Assembly (NCBI GenBank): GCA_945833885.1
Contig: CAMAFY010000002.1
Span: 78,473-142,472, forward strand
Source: an uncultured Bacteroidales bacterium
Lineage (GTDB): Bacteria; Bacteroidota; Bacteroidia; Bacteroidales; Bacteroidaceae
Reading direction: 5' to 3'
DNA length: 64,000 bases
The notes beneath the pieces were generated by a model that was not told the origin of the DNA, made no database searches, and saw only the letters and a list, made by a program, of their open reading frames with translations. This document shows positions 46,588-54,740 of the stretch, in pieces; positions within the stretch are counted from its first letter, which is position 1, and each line of letters starts with the position of its first letter. The position numbers and the translations under genes are program-made.

Positions 46588-47541
46588 TCAGGATAATCCC
46601 AGAATCACCTCAAGTGGCTGTTTTGTGATGGATGCCACTTGTTCTGCCGTCATGCCTGTGGCGATCAACTGTCTGGCAATGTCCAGTTTTTCCGCCTCGG
46701 CCTTGGCTCGCAACTGCCTGGCAATGTCCAGTTTCTCCGCTTCAGCCTTGGCTCGCTCTTCCGCCCTTCCTTCGGCCCTTCCTTCGGCCCTTCCTTCGGC
46801 TCTTCCTTCCATTTTGGCTGTATCCAGCACATCGTTCTGCACCATCATGTCCTCCATGTGTGCATCGTAGGCACGGCGGTCTTTGTCGCTCATCGTCATG
46901 TACAGCAGTTTCGCGCGGGCCTCTTGCAGGCCGGGGGTCGAGGTGTCGTCCTTGATATGGTTGTTCTTCAGGTAGTCGAGCCACTCCTCAATGGGGGTTT
47001 TGGCAACATCGTTGAACTCGTTGACGCGGATGATGTAGTATTCGGGGAACACGTCCTCGGGTACGGTCATCCTTATCTCGTTGTCCTCCTTGGTGTTCAC
47101 CTCCAGACGGTCGCCGGTGTGTACGCCGGTAAACACCGTCTTTCCGTGATAGAGGTAGTCGCTACCCTTGCCCAGGTCGAAATAGAGGATGTTGATGGAA
47201 TACACCTTCTTCACCTGGTCGTACTTGTGTCCTATCTGTATGTGCTCGGTGATGGCTTTGGAAACACCATAGAGAATGCGTTGCAGATAGTAGAGTTGTC
47301 GGGTTAGTTGCACCTCCACGATGATGATTTCTCCCTTGCTGTTCTTTGCCTTTATGTCAACGCGGTTGAACTTCGCTTCGCTCGATTCCTGGTTTCCCTC
47401 GCTCTCCAGCAGTTCGCAGATGGTGATTTTCTCGCCAAGGAGCACCGTTATCAGGCCTTCCAGCACGGCGAAGTTCGCCTTGTCGCGCAACATCCGCTTC
47501 ACCGCCCAGTCAAATCGTATGTACTTGTTCTCTGTCTGCAT
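46588..47541 (-). CDS. Rpn-family PD-(D/E)XK nuclease/putative transposase, downstream copy
   Basis: This 317-residue protein of the Rpn/'PD-(D/E)XK nuclease family transposase' group starts FDWAVKRMLRDKANFAVLEG. The nuclease core is RVDIKAKNSKGEIIIVEVQ (Asp...Glu-x-Gln), followed by RILYGVSKAITEHI. Related Rpn proteins promote RecA-independent recombination by DNA cleavage. The C-terminal region carries in-frame repeats: EGRA four times, then two 16-residue copies of RAKAEAEKLDIARQL. It is nearly identical to the neighbouring copy at 47572-48468 over the first 245 residues, and then differs in repeat number and in the last residues. The two genes are 30 bp apart and probably share one promoter. 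Confidence 0.85.
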   Translation of the reverse strand: MQTENKYIRFDWAVKRMLRDKANFAVLEGLITVLLGEKITICELLESEGNQESSEAKFNRVDIKAKNSKGEIIIVEVQLTRQLYYLQRILYGVSKAITEHIQIGHKYDQVKKVYSINILYFDLGKGSDYLYHGKTVFTGVHTGDRLEVNTKEDNEIRMTVPEDVFPEYYIIRVNEFNDVAKTPIEEWLDYLKNNHIKDDTSTPGLQEARAKLLYMTMSDKDRRAYDAHMEDMMVQNDVLDTAKMEGRAEGRAEGRAEGRAEERAKAEAEKLDIARQLRAKAEAEKLDIARQLIATGMTAEQVASITKQPLEVILGLS

Positions 47542-47571
47542 AGCCGTAAATATGTAAACGTTTCTTTTTTT

Positions 47572-48468
47572 TCAGGACAATTCCCGAATCATCTCAAGCG
47601 GCAGTTTTGTGATAGATGCCACTTGTTCTGCCGTCATACCTGTGGCGAGCAACTGTCTGGCAATGTCCAGTTTCTCCGCTTCGGCCTTGGCTCGCTCCTC
47701 TGCCATTCCTTCCGCCCTTCCTTCGGCTCTTCCTTCCATTTTGGCCGTGTCCAGCACGTCGTTCTGCACCATCATGTCCTCCATGTGTGCATCGTAGGCA
47801 CGGCGGTCTTTGTCGCTCATCGTCATGTACAGCAGTTTCGCGCGGGCCTCTTGCAGGCCGGGGGTCGAGGTGTCGTCCTTGATATGGTTGTTCTTCAGGT
47901 AGTCGAGCCACTCCTCAATGGGGGTTTTGGCAACATCGTTGAACTCGTTGACGCGGATGATGTAGTATTCGGGGAACACGTCCTCGGGTACGGTCATCCT
48001 TATCTCGTTGTCCTCCTTGGTGTTCACCTCCAGACGGTCGCCGGTGTGTACGCCGGTAAACACCGTCTTTCCGTGATAGAGGTAGTCGCTACCCTTGCCC
48101 AGGTCGAAATAGAGGATGTTGATGGAATACACCTTCTTCACCTGGTCGTACTTGTGTCCTATCTGTATGTGCTCGGTGATGGCTTTGGAAACACCATAGA
48201 GAATGCGTTGCAGATAGTAGAGTTGTCGGGTTAGTTGCACCTCCACGATGATGATTTCTCCCTTGCTGTTCTTTGCCTTTATGTCAACGCGGTTGAACTT
48301 CGCTTCGCTCGATTCCTGGTTTCCCTCGCTCTCCAGCAGTTCGCAGATGGTGATTTTCTCGCCAAGGAGCACCGTTATCAGGCCTTCCAGCACGGCGAAG
48401 TTCGCCTTGTCGCGCAACATCCGCTTCACCGCCCAGTCAAATCGTATGTACTTGTTCTCTGTCTGCAT
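47572..48468 (-). CDS. Rpn-family PD-(D/E)XK nuclease/putative transposase, upstream copy
   Basis: The 298-residue tandem twin of the gene at 46588-47541 has an identical N-terminal nuclease domain. The repeat region is shorter (EGRAEGRAEGMAEERA, one AEAEKLDIARQL block) and the ending differs (KLPLEMIRELS against KQPLEVILGLS). It lies first in the pair and has the recognisable promoter at 48531-48562. The leader just upstream holds the small palindrome ACGATAA...TTATCGT at 48491-48508. The near-perfect match over about 730 bp indicates recent duplication or continuing gene conversion. Confidence 0.85.
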   Translation of the reverse strand: MQTENKYIRFDWAVKRMLRDKANFAVLEGLITVLLGEKITICELLESEGNQESSEAKFNRVDIKAKNSKGEIIIVEVQLTRQLYYLQRILYGVSKAITEHIQIGHKYDQVKKVYSINILYFDLGKGSDYLYHGKTVFTGVHTGDRLEVNTKEDNEIRMTVPEDVFPEYYIIRVNEFNDVAKTPIEEWLDYLKNNHIKDDTSTPGLQEARAKLLYMTMSDKDRRAYDAHMEDMMVQNDVLDTAKMEGRAEGRAEGMAEERAKAEAEKLDIARQLLATGMTAEQVASITKLPLEMIRELS

Positions 48469-48530
48469 AGCCGTAAGTAAGCAAAATAAAACGATAATTA
48501 TTTATCGTAACCTTGATTATGTTGTGCTTG

Positions 48531-48562
48531 CAAAAATAAGTTTTTTACAAATAAGCGCCAAA
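48531..48562 (-). promoter_or_regulatory. promoter of the Rpn gene pair
   Basis: On the minus strand TTTG (48562-48559), a 20-base spacer and TATTTTTG (48538-48531) match the Bacteroidetes consensus. The first Rpn start codon is about 63 bp downstream. Confidence 0.5.
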
Positions 48563-48762
48563 GATTTGCAACGTTTTTCTGTTAAAGTGGTTTCTATAAA
48601 TTTGTTTTGCTAAATCATGGGGCTGTTTTTATGATTGAATATCCTGCGAATAGGGTTATGCGGTGGTATTGACGGGGGTGATTCGTCGGAATGAAATCAA
48701 AATGTGGCAAGGCGGAAATTTGTGAACAATAAGGATTCATGGTGTTGATTCAAAGGAACCGT

Positions 48763-49653
48763 CTAAATGCTGTCATTCTCCATCTCGAAAGTCACGTTGT
48801 AGCCTTTGATGGGATGCTCACGTAGGGAGAGGGAAAGGCCCTGCATCATCAGCATTTGTCGCGAGAGGGACAGACCTATGCCGGAGCCTTGTGGTTTGGT
48901 GGTGAAGAATGGGATGAAGATTTCGCGTGCAACATCGTCGGGGATGGTGTGACCGTCGTTGCTGATCTGCAATTTGCAGAAAGTGGAGGAGTGGTGTCTG
49001 GTGTTCTGCGGATGGGGAATATGTTTGATGCCGATGCTTTTTGCCCCGGCTTCGGTGGCATTCCGTGTGATGTTGATAAACACCTGGCGCAGCATATTCT
49101 CGTCGGCATGGATGATGATGTCGGAGGGCACCTCTATATCCCATTGGATATGGGGGTGAAGGGTGGGGAGGGTGTTGCAGAACGCTTGCAGAGAAAAGTC
49201 TTTCAGAATGGGGTCCTGCAACTGTGCCAGTTTGCGGTAACTGTCGACGAAGGCGGAAAGTCCCATACTCGTGTCGCGGATGGCCTTGATGCCCTCCTCG
49301 TAGGGTGTGCCCTTGATGTCGGGATGACTCAGGTAAGCCTGGCTGATGCTGTGTATGGGTGTGGTGGCATTCATAATCTCGTGGGTGAGAACCCGTGTGA
49401 GTCGTTGCCACGATTCCACCTCGCCCCGTGCCACAAGTTTCTGTATGTCCTCGCCCATGTCGTTAAGCAGTTCCTGCAAGGCCCGTTCGCCGAACAGCAG
49501 TCCCCTTGTAGGCAGCCGGAACGAAAAGTCACGATGACGCATGGCATCGCGCATCAGTCCGGCACGATCGCGGAGCAGGTATTGGTGCCAGTAAACCGTA
49601 CACAGGATGAGCAGGAAGATGATGATGACGATGGTGATGAGGGTAGCGGTCAT
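48763..49653 (-). CDS. sensor histidine kinase
   Basis: The start at 49653 (MTATLITIVIII) overlaps the response-regulator stop by four bases (ATGA), so the two are translationally coupled. The 296-residue protein has one N-terminal membrane helix and no large sensor domain. The dimerisation helix carries the phospho-accepting His91 (RVLTHEIMNATTPI). The ATPase domain has an N box (QVFINITRNATEAG) and a G2 box (FFTTKPQGSGIGLSLSRQML). With so little outside the membrane it probably senses the membrane itself or a partner protein. The divergent efflux genes starting at 50364 are the likely targets of the pair. Confidence 0.9.
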   Translation of the reverse strand: MTATLITIVIIIFLLILCTVYWHQYLLRDRAGLMRDAMRHRDFSFRLPTRGLLFGERALQELLNDMGEDIQKLVARGEVESWQRLTRVLTHEIMNATTPIHSISQAYLSHPDIKGTPYEEGIKAIRDTSMGLSAFVDSYRKLAQLQDPILKDFSLQAFCNTLPTLHPHIQWDIEVPSDIIIHADENMLRQVFINITRNATEAGAKSIGIKHIPHPQNTRHHSSTFCKLQISNDGHTIPDDVAREIFIPFFTTKPQGSGIGLSLSRQMLMMQGLSLSLREHPIKGYNVTFEMENDSI

Positions 49654-50174
49654 GGCTGGTATTTCTTGTATAGTGTCTGGCGTGTGATGCCGAGGAGTTC
49701 TGCAGCCTTGCTGATGTTGCCGTGGCATTTGTCCACCACCTTCTTTACGTGCATCCTCTCCACTTCATCAAGTCGCGGCACTTCCTTTGTCTTGTCTATT
49801 GCATCCTTGAGCGCACGAATGAGTTCGTCGTTGTCCCAAGGTTTGGTGACAAAATCCACCGCGCCGTTCTTCAGCCCCTTTACTGCCAGTTTCACATCGG
49901 CATAAGCTGTCATAAGGACCACCGGGATGTCGGGATGCTTACGATGGATGGCCGACAGCCAGATGATGCCCTCTTGTCCGGAATTCACTCCCATGGAGAA
50001 ATTCATGTCCAGCAGTATGGCATCCACATGCTCGCTCTGGAGGGTGGCGAGTACGGATTCCGGTGTAGAAAGTGTGAGGATGCGTCCGAATGCATCGGCC
50101 AGGCAGATTTTCACGGCAGTGAGGATGGCAGGATTGTCGTCGACGACAAGAATGGTGTTGTCATATGCTTTCAT
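49650..50174 (-). CDS. response regulator, receiver plus Fis-type HTH, without AAA+ domain
   Basis: This 174-residue protein has a receiver domain with the acidic pocket VVDDN, phospho-acceptor Asp56 (AILLDMNFS), switch Thr (VLMTAYAD) and Lys (FVTKPWD). A short linker and a Fis-type helix-turn-helix follow (CHGNISKAAELLGITRQTLY). Relatives beside efflux operons in Bacteroidales usually have a sigma-54 AAA+ domain between these parts; here it is absent, giving a RegA/PrrA-like layout. Binding as a dimer to the paired palindromes at 50247-50286 and 56560-56599 is the natural inference. A -7 element (TAACTTTG) ends five bases before the ATG, so the message may be leaderless. Confidence 0.9.
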   Translation of the reverse strand: MKAYDNTILVVDDNPAILTAVKICLADAFGRILTLSTPESVLATLQSEHVDAILLDMNFSMGVNSGQEGIIWLSAIHRKHPDIPVVLMTAYADVKLAVKGLKNGAVDFVTKPWDNDELIRALKDAIDKTKEVPRLDEVERMHVKKVVDKCHGNISKAAELLGITRQTLYKKYQP

Positions 50175-50246
50175 GGTGCAAAGTTACCCTTTTTCCTCTT
50201 TGCTCCCATTCAAAATACCCGTAAAACAATTGCAGTATATGAAAAG

Positions 50247-50286
50247 TGTATGAGTTTCATACAGAATAGTGTATGAATTTCATACA
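50247..50286. promoter_or_regulatory. paired 17-bp palindromic operators upstream of the TolC gene
   Basis: TGTATGAGTTTCATACA (50247-50263) and TGTATGAATTTCATACA (50270-50286) have centres 23 bp apart; the second is a perfect palindrome. The centre of the proximal site is 35 bp before the -33 TTG. The same pair and geometry occur at 56560-56599. Confidence 0.7.
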
Positions 50287-50312
50287 ATCGGCATGCAGGG
50301 GGGAACGTAATC

Positions 50313-50343
50313 TTGCGGCTTCGAGCTCTTTTATATACCTTTG
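50313..50343 (+). promoter_or_regulatory. promoter of the TolC gene
   Basis: TTG (50313-50315), 20 bases, TACCTTTG (50336-50343). This is a full match to the Bacteroidetes consensus. The start codon is 21 bp downstream. Confidence 0.6.
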
Positions 50344-50363
50344 CACACAAAAAAGCGAAGGCG

Positions 50364-51827
50364 ATGAGAAGAACAATATGCATGATGTGGTTGCTTGCAG
50401 TATGCAGAAGCATGTTTGCCATCGGGCCCGACACGTTGGTGCTGCACCTTCACGATGCCATACTCCTGGCACAGGCGCAGTCGCCTTCAGTCCAAAGTGC
50501 CCGTAATGCTTTCCTGGCAGCCTATTGGAACTATCGGCATTTCCGTGCCAATTATCTGCCTTCCGTATCGCTCACCTCCTCGCCCTACATCAACAAGGAG
50601 ATGAACAAGATTACGCAGTCGGACGGTACGGCGATGTTCATCCAACAGGACCAGTTCGGGGCCGACCTTTCGCTGCGCATTAGCCAGAATGTGAGCTGGA
50701 CCGGTGGCAGCCTGTTTCTGAAAAGCACTCTCAGCCGCATCGACGAATTCCGGAAGCATACCATGGCATACAGCAGCCAGCCCCTTGTGGTGGGGTATGA
50801 GCAGAGCCTCTTCGGCTACAATGCCCTGAGGTGGGACAAGCGCATCGAGCCCATCCGTTTCCGCGAGGCCAAAAAACAGTATGCCGAGACGCTGGAGGTC
50901 ATCTCCGCTACCACCTGCAACCAATTCTTCGCCCTGGCTTCGGCACAGGCCGAACTTGCCATGGCACGCCAGAACTTCGCCTCGGCCGATACGCTTTTCC
51001 GTATGGCACAGGGACGTTACGAGATTGGTACCATCACGGAAAACGAGATGCTCCAACTTGAAATCAACCGTCTGAACGAGGAGACCAACGTGATGGATGC
51101 GGAAATCAGCCTGAGGGAAGTGGAGCAGCGTGTGCGCTCCTTCTTGGGGCTGGAACAGTCGCCGGCACTCAAGCTGATCATGCCCGACAGTGTGCCACAG
51201 TTTCAGGTGCCGTTGGCATCGGCCATGGAACTCGCCTTGCAGAACAGTCCCGATCCCGAATACTACAGCCGCGTCGTCAAGGAGAGCGAGAGCAACCTGG
51301 CGTCTGCCAAGGCTGCAAGCGGACTGCGTGCCGACCTCTATGTGCAGTTCGGACTATCGCAGACGGGCCGCGACTTGCGCACTTCATACTGTCATCTTCT
51401 GAACCAGGAGTATGTCAGTGTCTCCTTGGCCTTTCCCTTGCTCGACTGGGGACGGGGCCGCGGCAAGGTGAAGGTGGCCAAGTCGCAACTGGCACTTACC
51501 CATACGCAGGCAGAGCAGGGCATGCGCAATTTCTGCCAGAACGTGGAGAAACTGGTGCTCCAGTTCAATATGCAGGCCCGGAAGGTGCATGTTGCCGTGC
51601 TCACCGATGAGCGTGCGGAACAGCGGTATGCCGTGGCCCGACGGCTCTACGTCATGGGACGCAGCAGCATCCTCGACCTCAATGCCGCCATCAGTGCGAA
51701 GAATGCCGCACGCCGTAGCCGTATCAGTGCCCTGAGCACCTATTGGAGCCTATACTATACCCTCCGCAGCATGACGGCCTACGACTTTGAACACCATACT
51801 CCCTTAACTACGCAATTACCCATATAA
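50364..51827 (+). CDS. TolC-family outer-membrane efflux protein
   Basis: The start at 50364 (MRRTICMMWLLAVCRSMFA) gives 487 residues with a signal peptide. The protein shows two repeated helical hairpins typical of TolC: AILLAQAQSPSVQSARNAFL in the first half and ASAMELALQNSPDPEYYSRV in the second, plus ISLAFPLLDWGRGRGKVKVAKSQL-type barrel and helix features. It should form the trimeric exit duct joined to the HlyD-type adaptor (55025) and the FtsX/MacB-type ABC pump (56677-62302). It has its own promoter with paired operators, facing away from the two-component system. Confidence 0.88.
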   Translation: MRRTICMMWLLAVCRSMFAIGPDTLVLHLHDAILLAQAQSPSVQSARNAFLAAYWNYRHFRANYLPSVSLTSSPYINKEMNKITQSDGTAMFIQQDQFGADLSLRISQNVSWTGGSLFLKSTLSRIDEFRKHTMAYSSQPLVVGYEQSLFGYNALRWDKRIEPIRFREAKKQYAETLEVISATTCNQFFALASAQAELAMARQNFASADTLFRMAQGRYEIGTITENEMLQLEINRLNEETNVMDAEISLREVEQRVRSFLGLEQSPALKLIMPDSVPQFQVPLASAMELALQNSPDPEYYSRVVKESESNLASAKAASGLRADLYVQFGLSQTGRDLRTSYCHLLNQEYVSVSLAFPLLDWGRGRGKVKVAKSQLALTHTQAEQGMRNFCQNVEKLVLQFNMQARKVHVAVLTDERAEQRYAVARRLYVMGRSSILDLNAAISAKNAARRSRISALSTYWSLYYTLRSMTAYDFEHHTPLTTQLPI

Positions 51828-51847
51828 TCTCCTTTTCCACACATTGT

Positions 51848-53914
51848 ATGAAACAGTTTCTGACCCTCCTTCTATGTGCCCTTTTCGCCCTGGCTGCACC
51901 CATCAGTGCCAAGCGCATTGTGATGAAAGCCCCCGAGGCTTTGGGATGCGCGAATTTTTCAAGAGGCGAACTGAAGGTGCGCGAAGTGGTGTTTGCCGAC
52001 ACCGCCACCACCGTTCGCTTCACGCTCGACTATCCTGCCGGCAACAATTTCCGCATTGCAAGTACCTGTTATCTGGTGGACGCAGACAACAACCGTCACC
52101 TTTTGCGCTCTGCCGAGGGTCTGCCCATGGATACTTGGGTGACTTCGCCTTCCGACAGGACCACCGACTTCACGCTGCACTTCAATCCCCTGCCGCAGCG
52201 TACACGGGTGTTCGACTTCATCGAGTACGACGGACCGGGCGCCTTCATGCTTCTTGGCATCCACGACAGTAAGCACACACTGCAGATGAAGACGATGGAA
52301 GAATTGGCCAGTGCGAATGCCTGTACCGTGCCAGCCGACTGGTTTACGACCGACAGCGTGACCCTCCGCGGACGCATTGAAGGTTACAGTCCGGAGGCAG
52401 GCTTCCCCACCCAGCTCGAAGGTTCGTACGATGGTGCATTCAGCAATAATAACTGGATTATGGTTGCCGACATACGCCCCGACGGTACGTTCGAGAAGCG
52501 GTGGAAGGTGGACTATCCCAAGCGGCAATTGTTCCGTATGGACAAGGCGTTGCCGGGCATGGAGTGGCTCGAAGTGTTTGTCCGCCCTGGCGACACCATC
52601 GATGTAAGCCTGCGTAAAGGCGACGACGGGGTGTTTCGGTGCGACTACCATAACGGCAGCAGCAAGGCGGTAGAGCGGTGGCTGAAATCGGGTTTGAACT
52701 TCAGCGAAATTGCCATACGGATGTTCTTTCTCGAAGGTACACCGCAGGAAGCCGAAGTCCTGGCCGGACAGTTGTGGCGGCTCATGGCCTACCGCCTGCA
52801 GACGGTGGCAGCCCGCTGTGGCTTCACACCTTTGGAAATGCAGCTAAGTGTGGCAGACGCACAGGTGCACTATGCCGAGGGCGTAATGAGCTACGCACTC
52901 CAAAAAGGGTCGAACTGGAAAATGGAGACTCCTGCCGACAGCCTGGAGTATGCCACGCTATTCGACACATCGTTCTACAGCCGGTTGCTCAGCCGCATCG
53001 ACTTCGACAATCCGCTGCTCATGGCCAGCGATGACTACGATATTCTGATTAACCGCATGCAATTTGCCTGGCCCGTACGTAACGCTGCCATCAGGGAAGT
53101 CGTGGATATGGACGAGCAGTGGACCAATACGCCCGAAAGTATCCTGCAGGAAATGGAGGCCCGTTATGCCCTGTGGCGCGAAATGATGGGCAGCAAAGTC
53201 AATACCCTGCTGGCACAAATATGCAGTTACAAGGAGATGCAGAGTGGCTACACTTTATGGCAGAGCAGTGAATGCAGCAAAGACCGCATATTGGCCGATA
53301 CAACCCTCAGTGATGCGGAGCGCAGGCTGCAGGCCGAACGTGTTCCCTGCCTGAGCAATGTTTTTCCCCGCTATGTGGCATCGTTCACCCACGAAGCCCT
53401 GCGTCGCCACGCGGAACAGTTCCATGCCGCCCGACAGGCACAGACCGCCCTCACTTCTCCCCTGCCCGTAGGCCGGTCGGGCGAACTCATCCGTTCCCTC
53501 CAGGCCCGCTATCCCCGGCGCTACCTGGTGATTGACTTCTGGGGCATGGGATGCGGTCCCTGCCGCAGTGCCATACAGCATTACAAGGAACTGCGGGCGG
53601 AGATTGCCCGACGCGATGACGTGAAACTCATCTTCATCGCAGGCGAAGATACGGCAGAGGGTAGCGAGGCATACCACAACTACGTGAAGGAATGGCTCTC
53701 TGACGAGGAGACCATCTGCATCCCGAATACCGATTTCAGCCGTCTGCAAGAGGATTTCCGTTTCAACGGCATTCCCCACTACGAAACCATCACTCCCGAC
53801 GGCCAGCGTGTGGGCGAAGAATACCGCATCAACGGCTTTTACAACTTCAATAACGAAATGGAAATACTGCAGAAGGCCTTGGATTTCACGTTTTCTCGCC
53901 ATGGCATAGATTGA
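51848..53914 (+). CDS. exported TlpA-family thioredoxin-like protein
   Basis: This 688-residue protein has a signal peptide (MKQFLTLLLCALFALAAPISA). The long N-terminal region of beta domains and helices is poorly conserved, and the C-terminal thioredoxin fold carries Cys569-Gly-Pro-Cys572 (DFWGMGCGPCRSAI). Such proteins handle disulfides or reduce partners in the periplasm or at the outer membrane. It starts 20 bp after the TolC gene and is probably in the same operon, which is unusual for an efflux cluster. The last residues (FTFSRHGID) and the stop lie inside a dispersed repeat (53889-54024), so the C-terminus may have been rewritten by that element. Confidence 0.8.
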   Translation: MKQFLTLLLCALFALAAPISAKRIVMKAPEALGCANFSRGELKVREVVFADTATTVRFTLDYPAGNNFRIASTCYLVDADNNRHLLRSAEGLPMDTWVTSPSDRTTDFTLHFNPLPQRTRVFDFIEYDGPGAFMLLGIHDSKHTLQMKTMEELASANACTVPADWFTTDSVTLRGRIEGYSPEAGFPTQLEGSYDGAFSNNNWIMVADIRPDGTFEKRWKVDYPKRQLFRMDKALPGMEWLEVFVRPGDTIDVSLRKGDDGVFRCDYHNGSSKAVERWLKSGLNFSEIAIRMFFLEGTPQEAEVLAGQLWRLMAYRLQTVAARCGFTPLEMQLSVADAQVHYAEGVMSYALQKGSNWKMETPADSLEYATLFDTSFYSRLLSRIDFDNPLLMASDDYDILINRMQFAWPVRNAAIREVVDMDEQWTNTPESILQEMEARYALWREMMGSKVNTLLAQICSYKEMQSGYTLWQSSECSKDRILADTTLSDAERRLQAERVPCLSNVFPRYVASFTHEALRRHAEQFHAARQAQTALTSPLPVGRSGELIRSLQARYPRRYLVIDFWGMGCGPCRSAIQHYKELRAEIARRDDVKLIFIAGEDTAEGSEAYHNYVKEWLSDEETICIPNTDFSRLQEDFRFNGIPHYETITPDGQRVGEEYRINGFYNFNNEMEILQKALDFTFSRHGID

Positions 53915-54024
53915 GCAAATTGGCTTCGCCCTCTTCCTCCTTGCATGGCATAGATTGAGCAAGCTCATCTCTGCTCATGCTTCGTTCGTCAGCTCATCTC
54001 TGCTCATTTGGCTGAACGAAAACG
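53889..54024. repeat. dispersed repeat core overlapping the end of the TlpA gene
   Basis: CGTTTTCTCGCCATGGCATA (53889-53908) is the exact reverse complement of 46036-46055 in M4. ATGGCATAGATTGAGCAA occurs twice (53901, 53945) and GCTCATCTCTGCTCAT twice (53963, 53992). GGCTGAACGAAAACGTT closes the block and is the reverse of the M1 interior. Confidence 0.55.
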
Positions 54025-54071
54025 TTCGGAAAAAAATATATGAGAAATATATACGGTCCCCAGCTTTTTTA

Positions 54072-54110
54072 CCCCCCCCCTGTAGTATTCGCCATTATTC
54101 CGTACCTTTG
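54072..54110 (+). promoter_or_regulatory. promoter with C9 tract upstream of the 54141 gene
   Basis: TACCTTTG (54103-54110) is an exact -7 element. Instead of a TTG at -33, a run of nine C (54072-54080) sits about 22 bp upstream. Slippage in the run could alter promoter strength. Confidence 0.4.
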
Positions 54111-54140
54111 CAGCAGAAACTTTGAAAAACTCAAAACCTT

Positions 54141-54740
54141 ATGAAACAATTTTGCGTCTTTCTGTTGTATTGTATATTTGCCCTGGCTTCCCATGCCCAA
54201 AGGTATTGGGTGATGGGACAGATTGCGGATGAATTTACGTATGAGCATCTGGATTCCGTGACGGTCAGATTCCTACGCCCCGACAGCACGGAAGTGGAGC
54301 GCATTGTCAGCAGGGACGACAGGATGAACGACCGCAGTTTCGGCGATTACATCAGTGCACCGGGGAAATATATCCTGCATTTCTCCAAACGTGGCTATGA
54401 GGATACGTACAAGACCGTGAACTTCCGCTACAGGAAGTATCGCATTACGGGAGGCACCTTCGGGCGCGTGCTGATGAAGAAGAAGCAGACTCTGACGGAG
54501 CACAGCCTGCACGAAGCCGTCGTGACTGCCACCAGGATAAAGATGGTGATGAAAGGCGACACCATACAGTACAATGCCGATGCCTTCCAGCTGCGTACAG
54601 GCTCGATGCTCGACCAGCTGAACCGCATGTCGAGCCGCAGCTACAGCCTCGACGCACAGATGCAGACCGAAAACTACAGGAACGTGCTGAGGCGATACGT
54701 CATGTTCAACCTCTCGTTCCGTTTAAGGGAGGTTCTATAA
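54141..54740 (+). CDS. gutted TonB-receptor-like outer-membrane protein (internal deletion)
   Basis: The 199-residue product has a signal peptide (MKQFCVFLLYCIFALASHA), a carboxypeptidase-regulatory/CNA-like domain and the segment GDTIQYNADAFQLRTGSMLD. That segment normally leads into the plug of a large TonB-dependent receptor-like barrel. Here it jumps, at about residue 167, to RNVLRRYVMFNLSFRL, which looks like the last barrel strand of the same family. The plug and most of the barrel (several hundred residues) are missing, with the frame intact. The final codons (REVL and stop) come from the terminal repeat of element M3. It is probably a decayed gene, though a short exported protein can still be made. 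Confidence 0.6.
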   Translation: MKQFCVFLLYCIFALASHAQRYWVMGQIADEFTYEHLDSVTVRFLRPDSTEVERIVSRDDRMNDRSFGDYISAPGKYILHFSKRGYEDTYKTVNFRYRKYRITGGTFGRVLMKKKQTLTEHSLHEAVVTATRIKMVMKGDTIQYNADAFQLRTGSMLDQLNRMSSRSYSLDAQMQTENYRNVLRRYVMFNLSFRLREVL

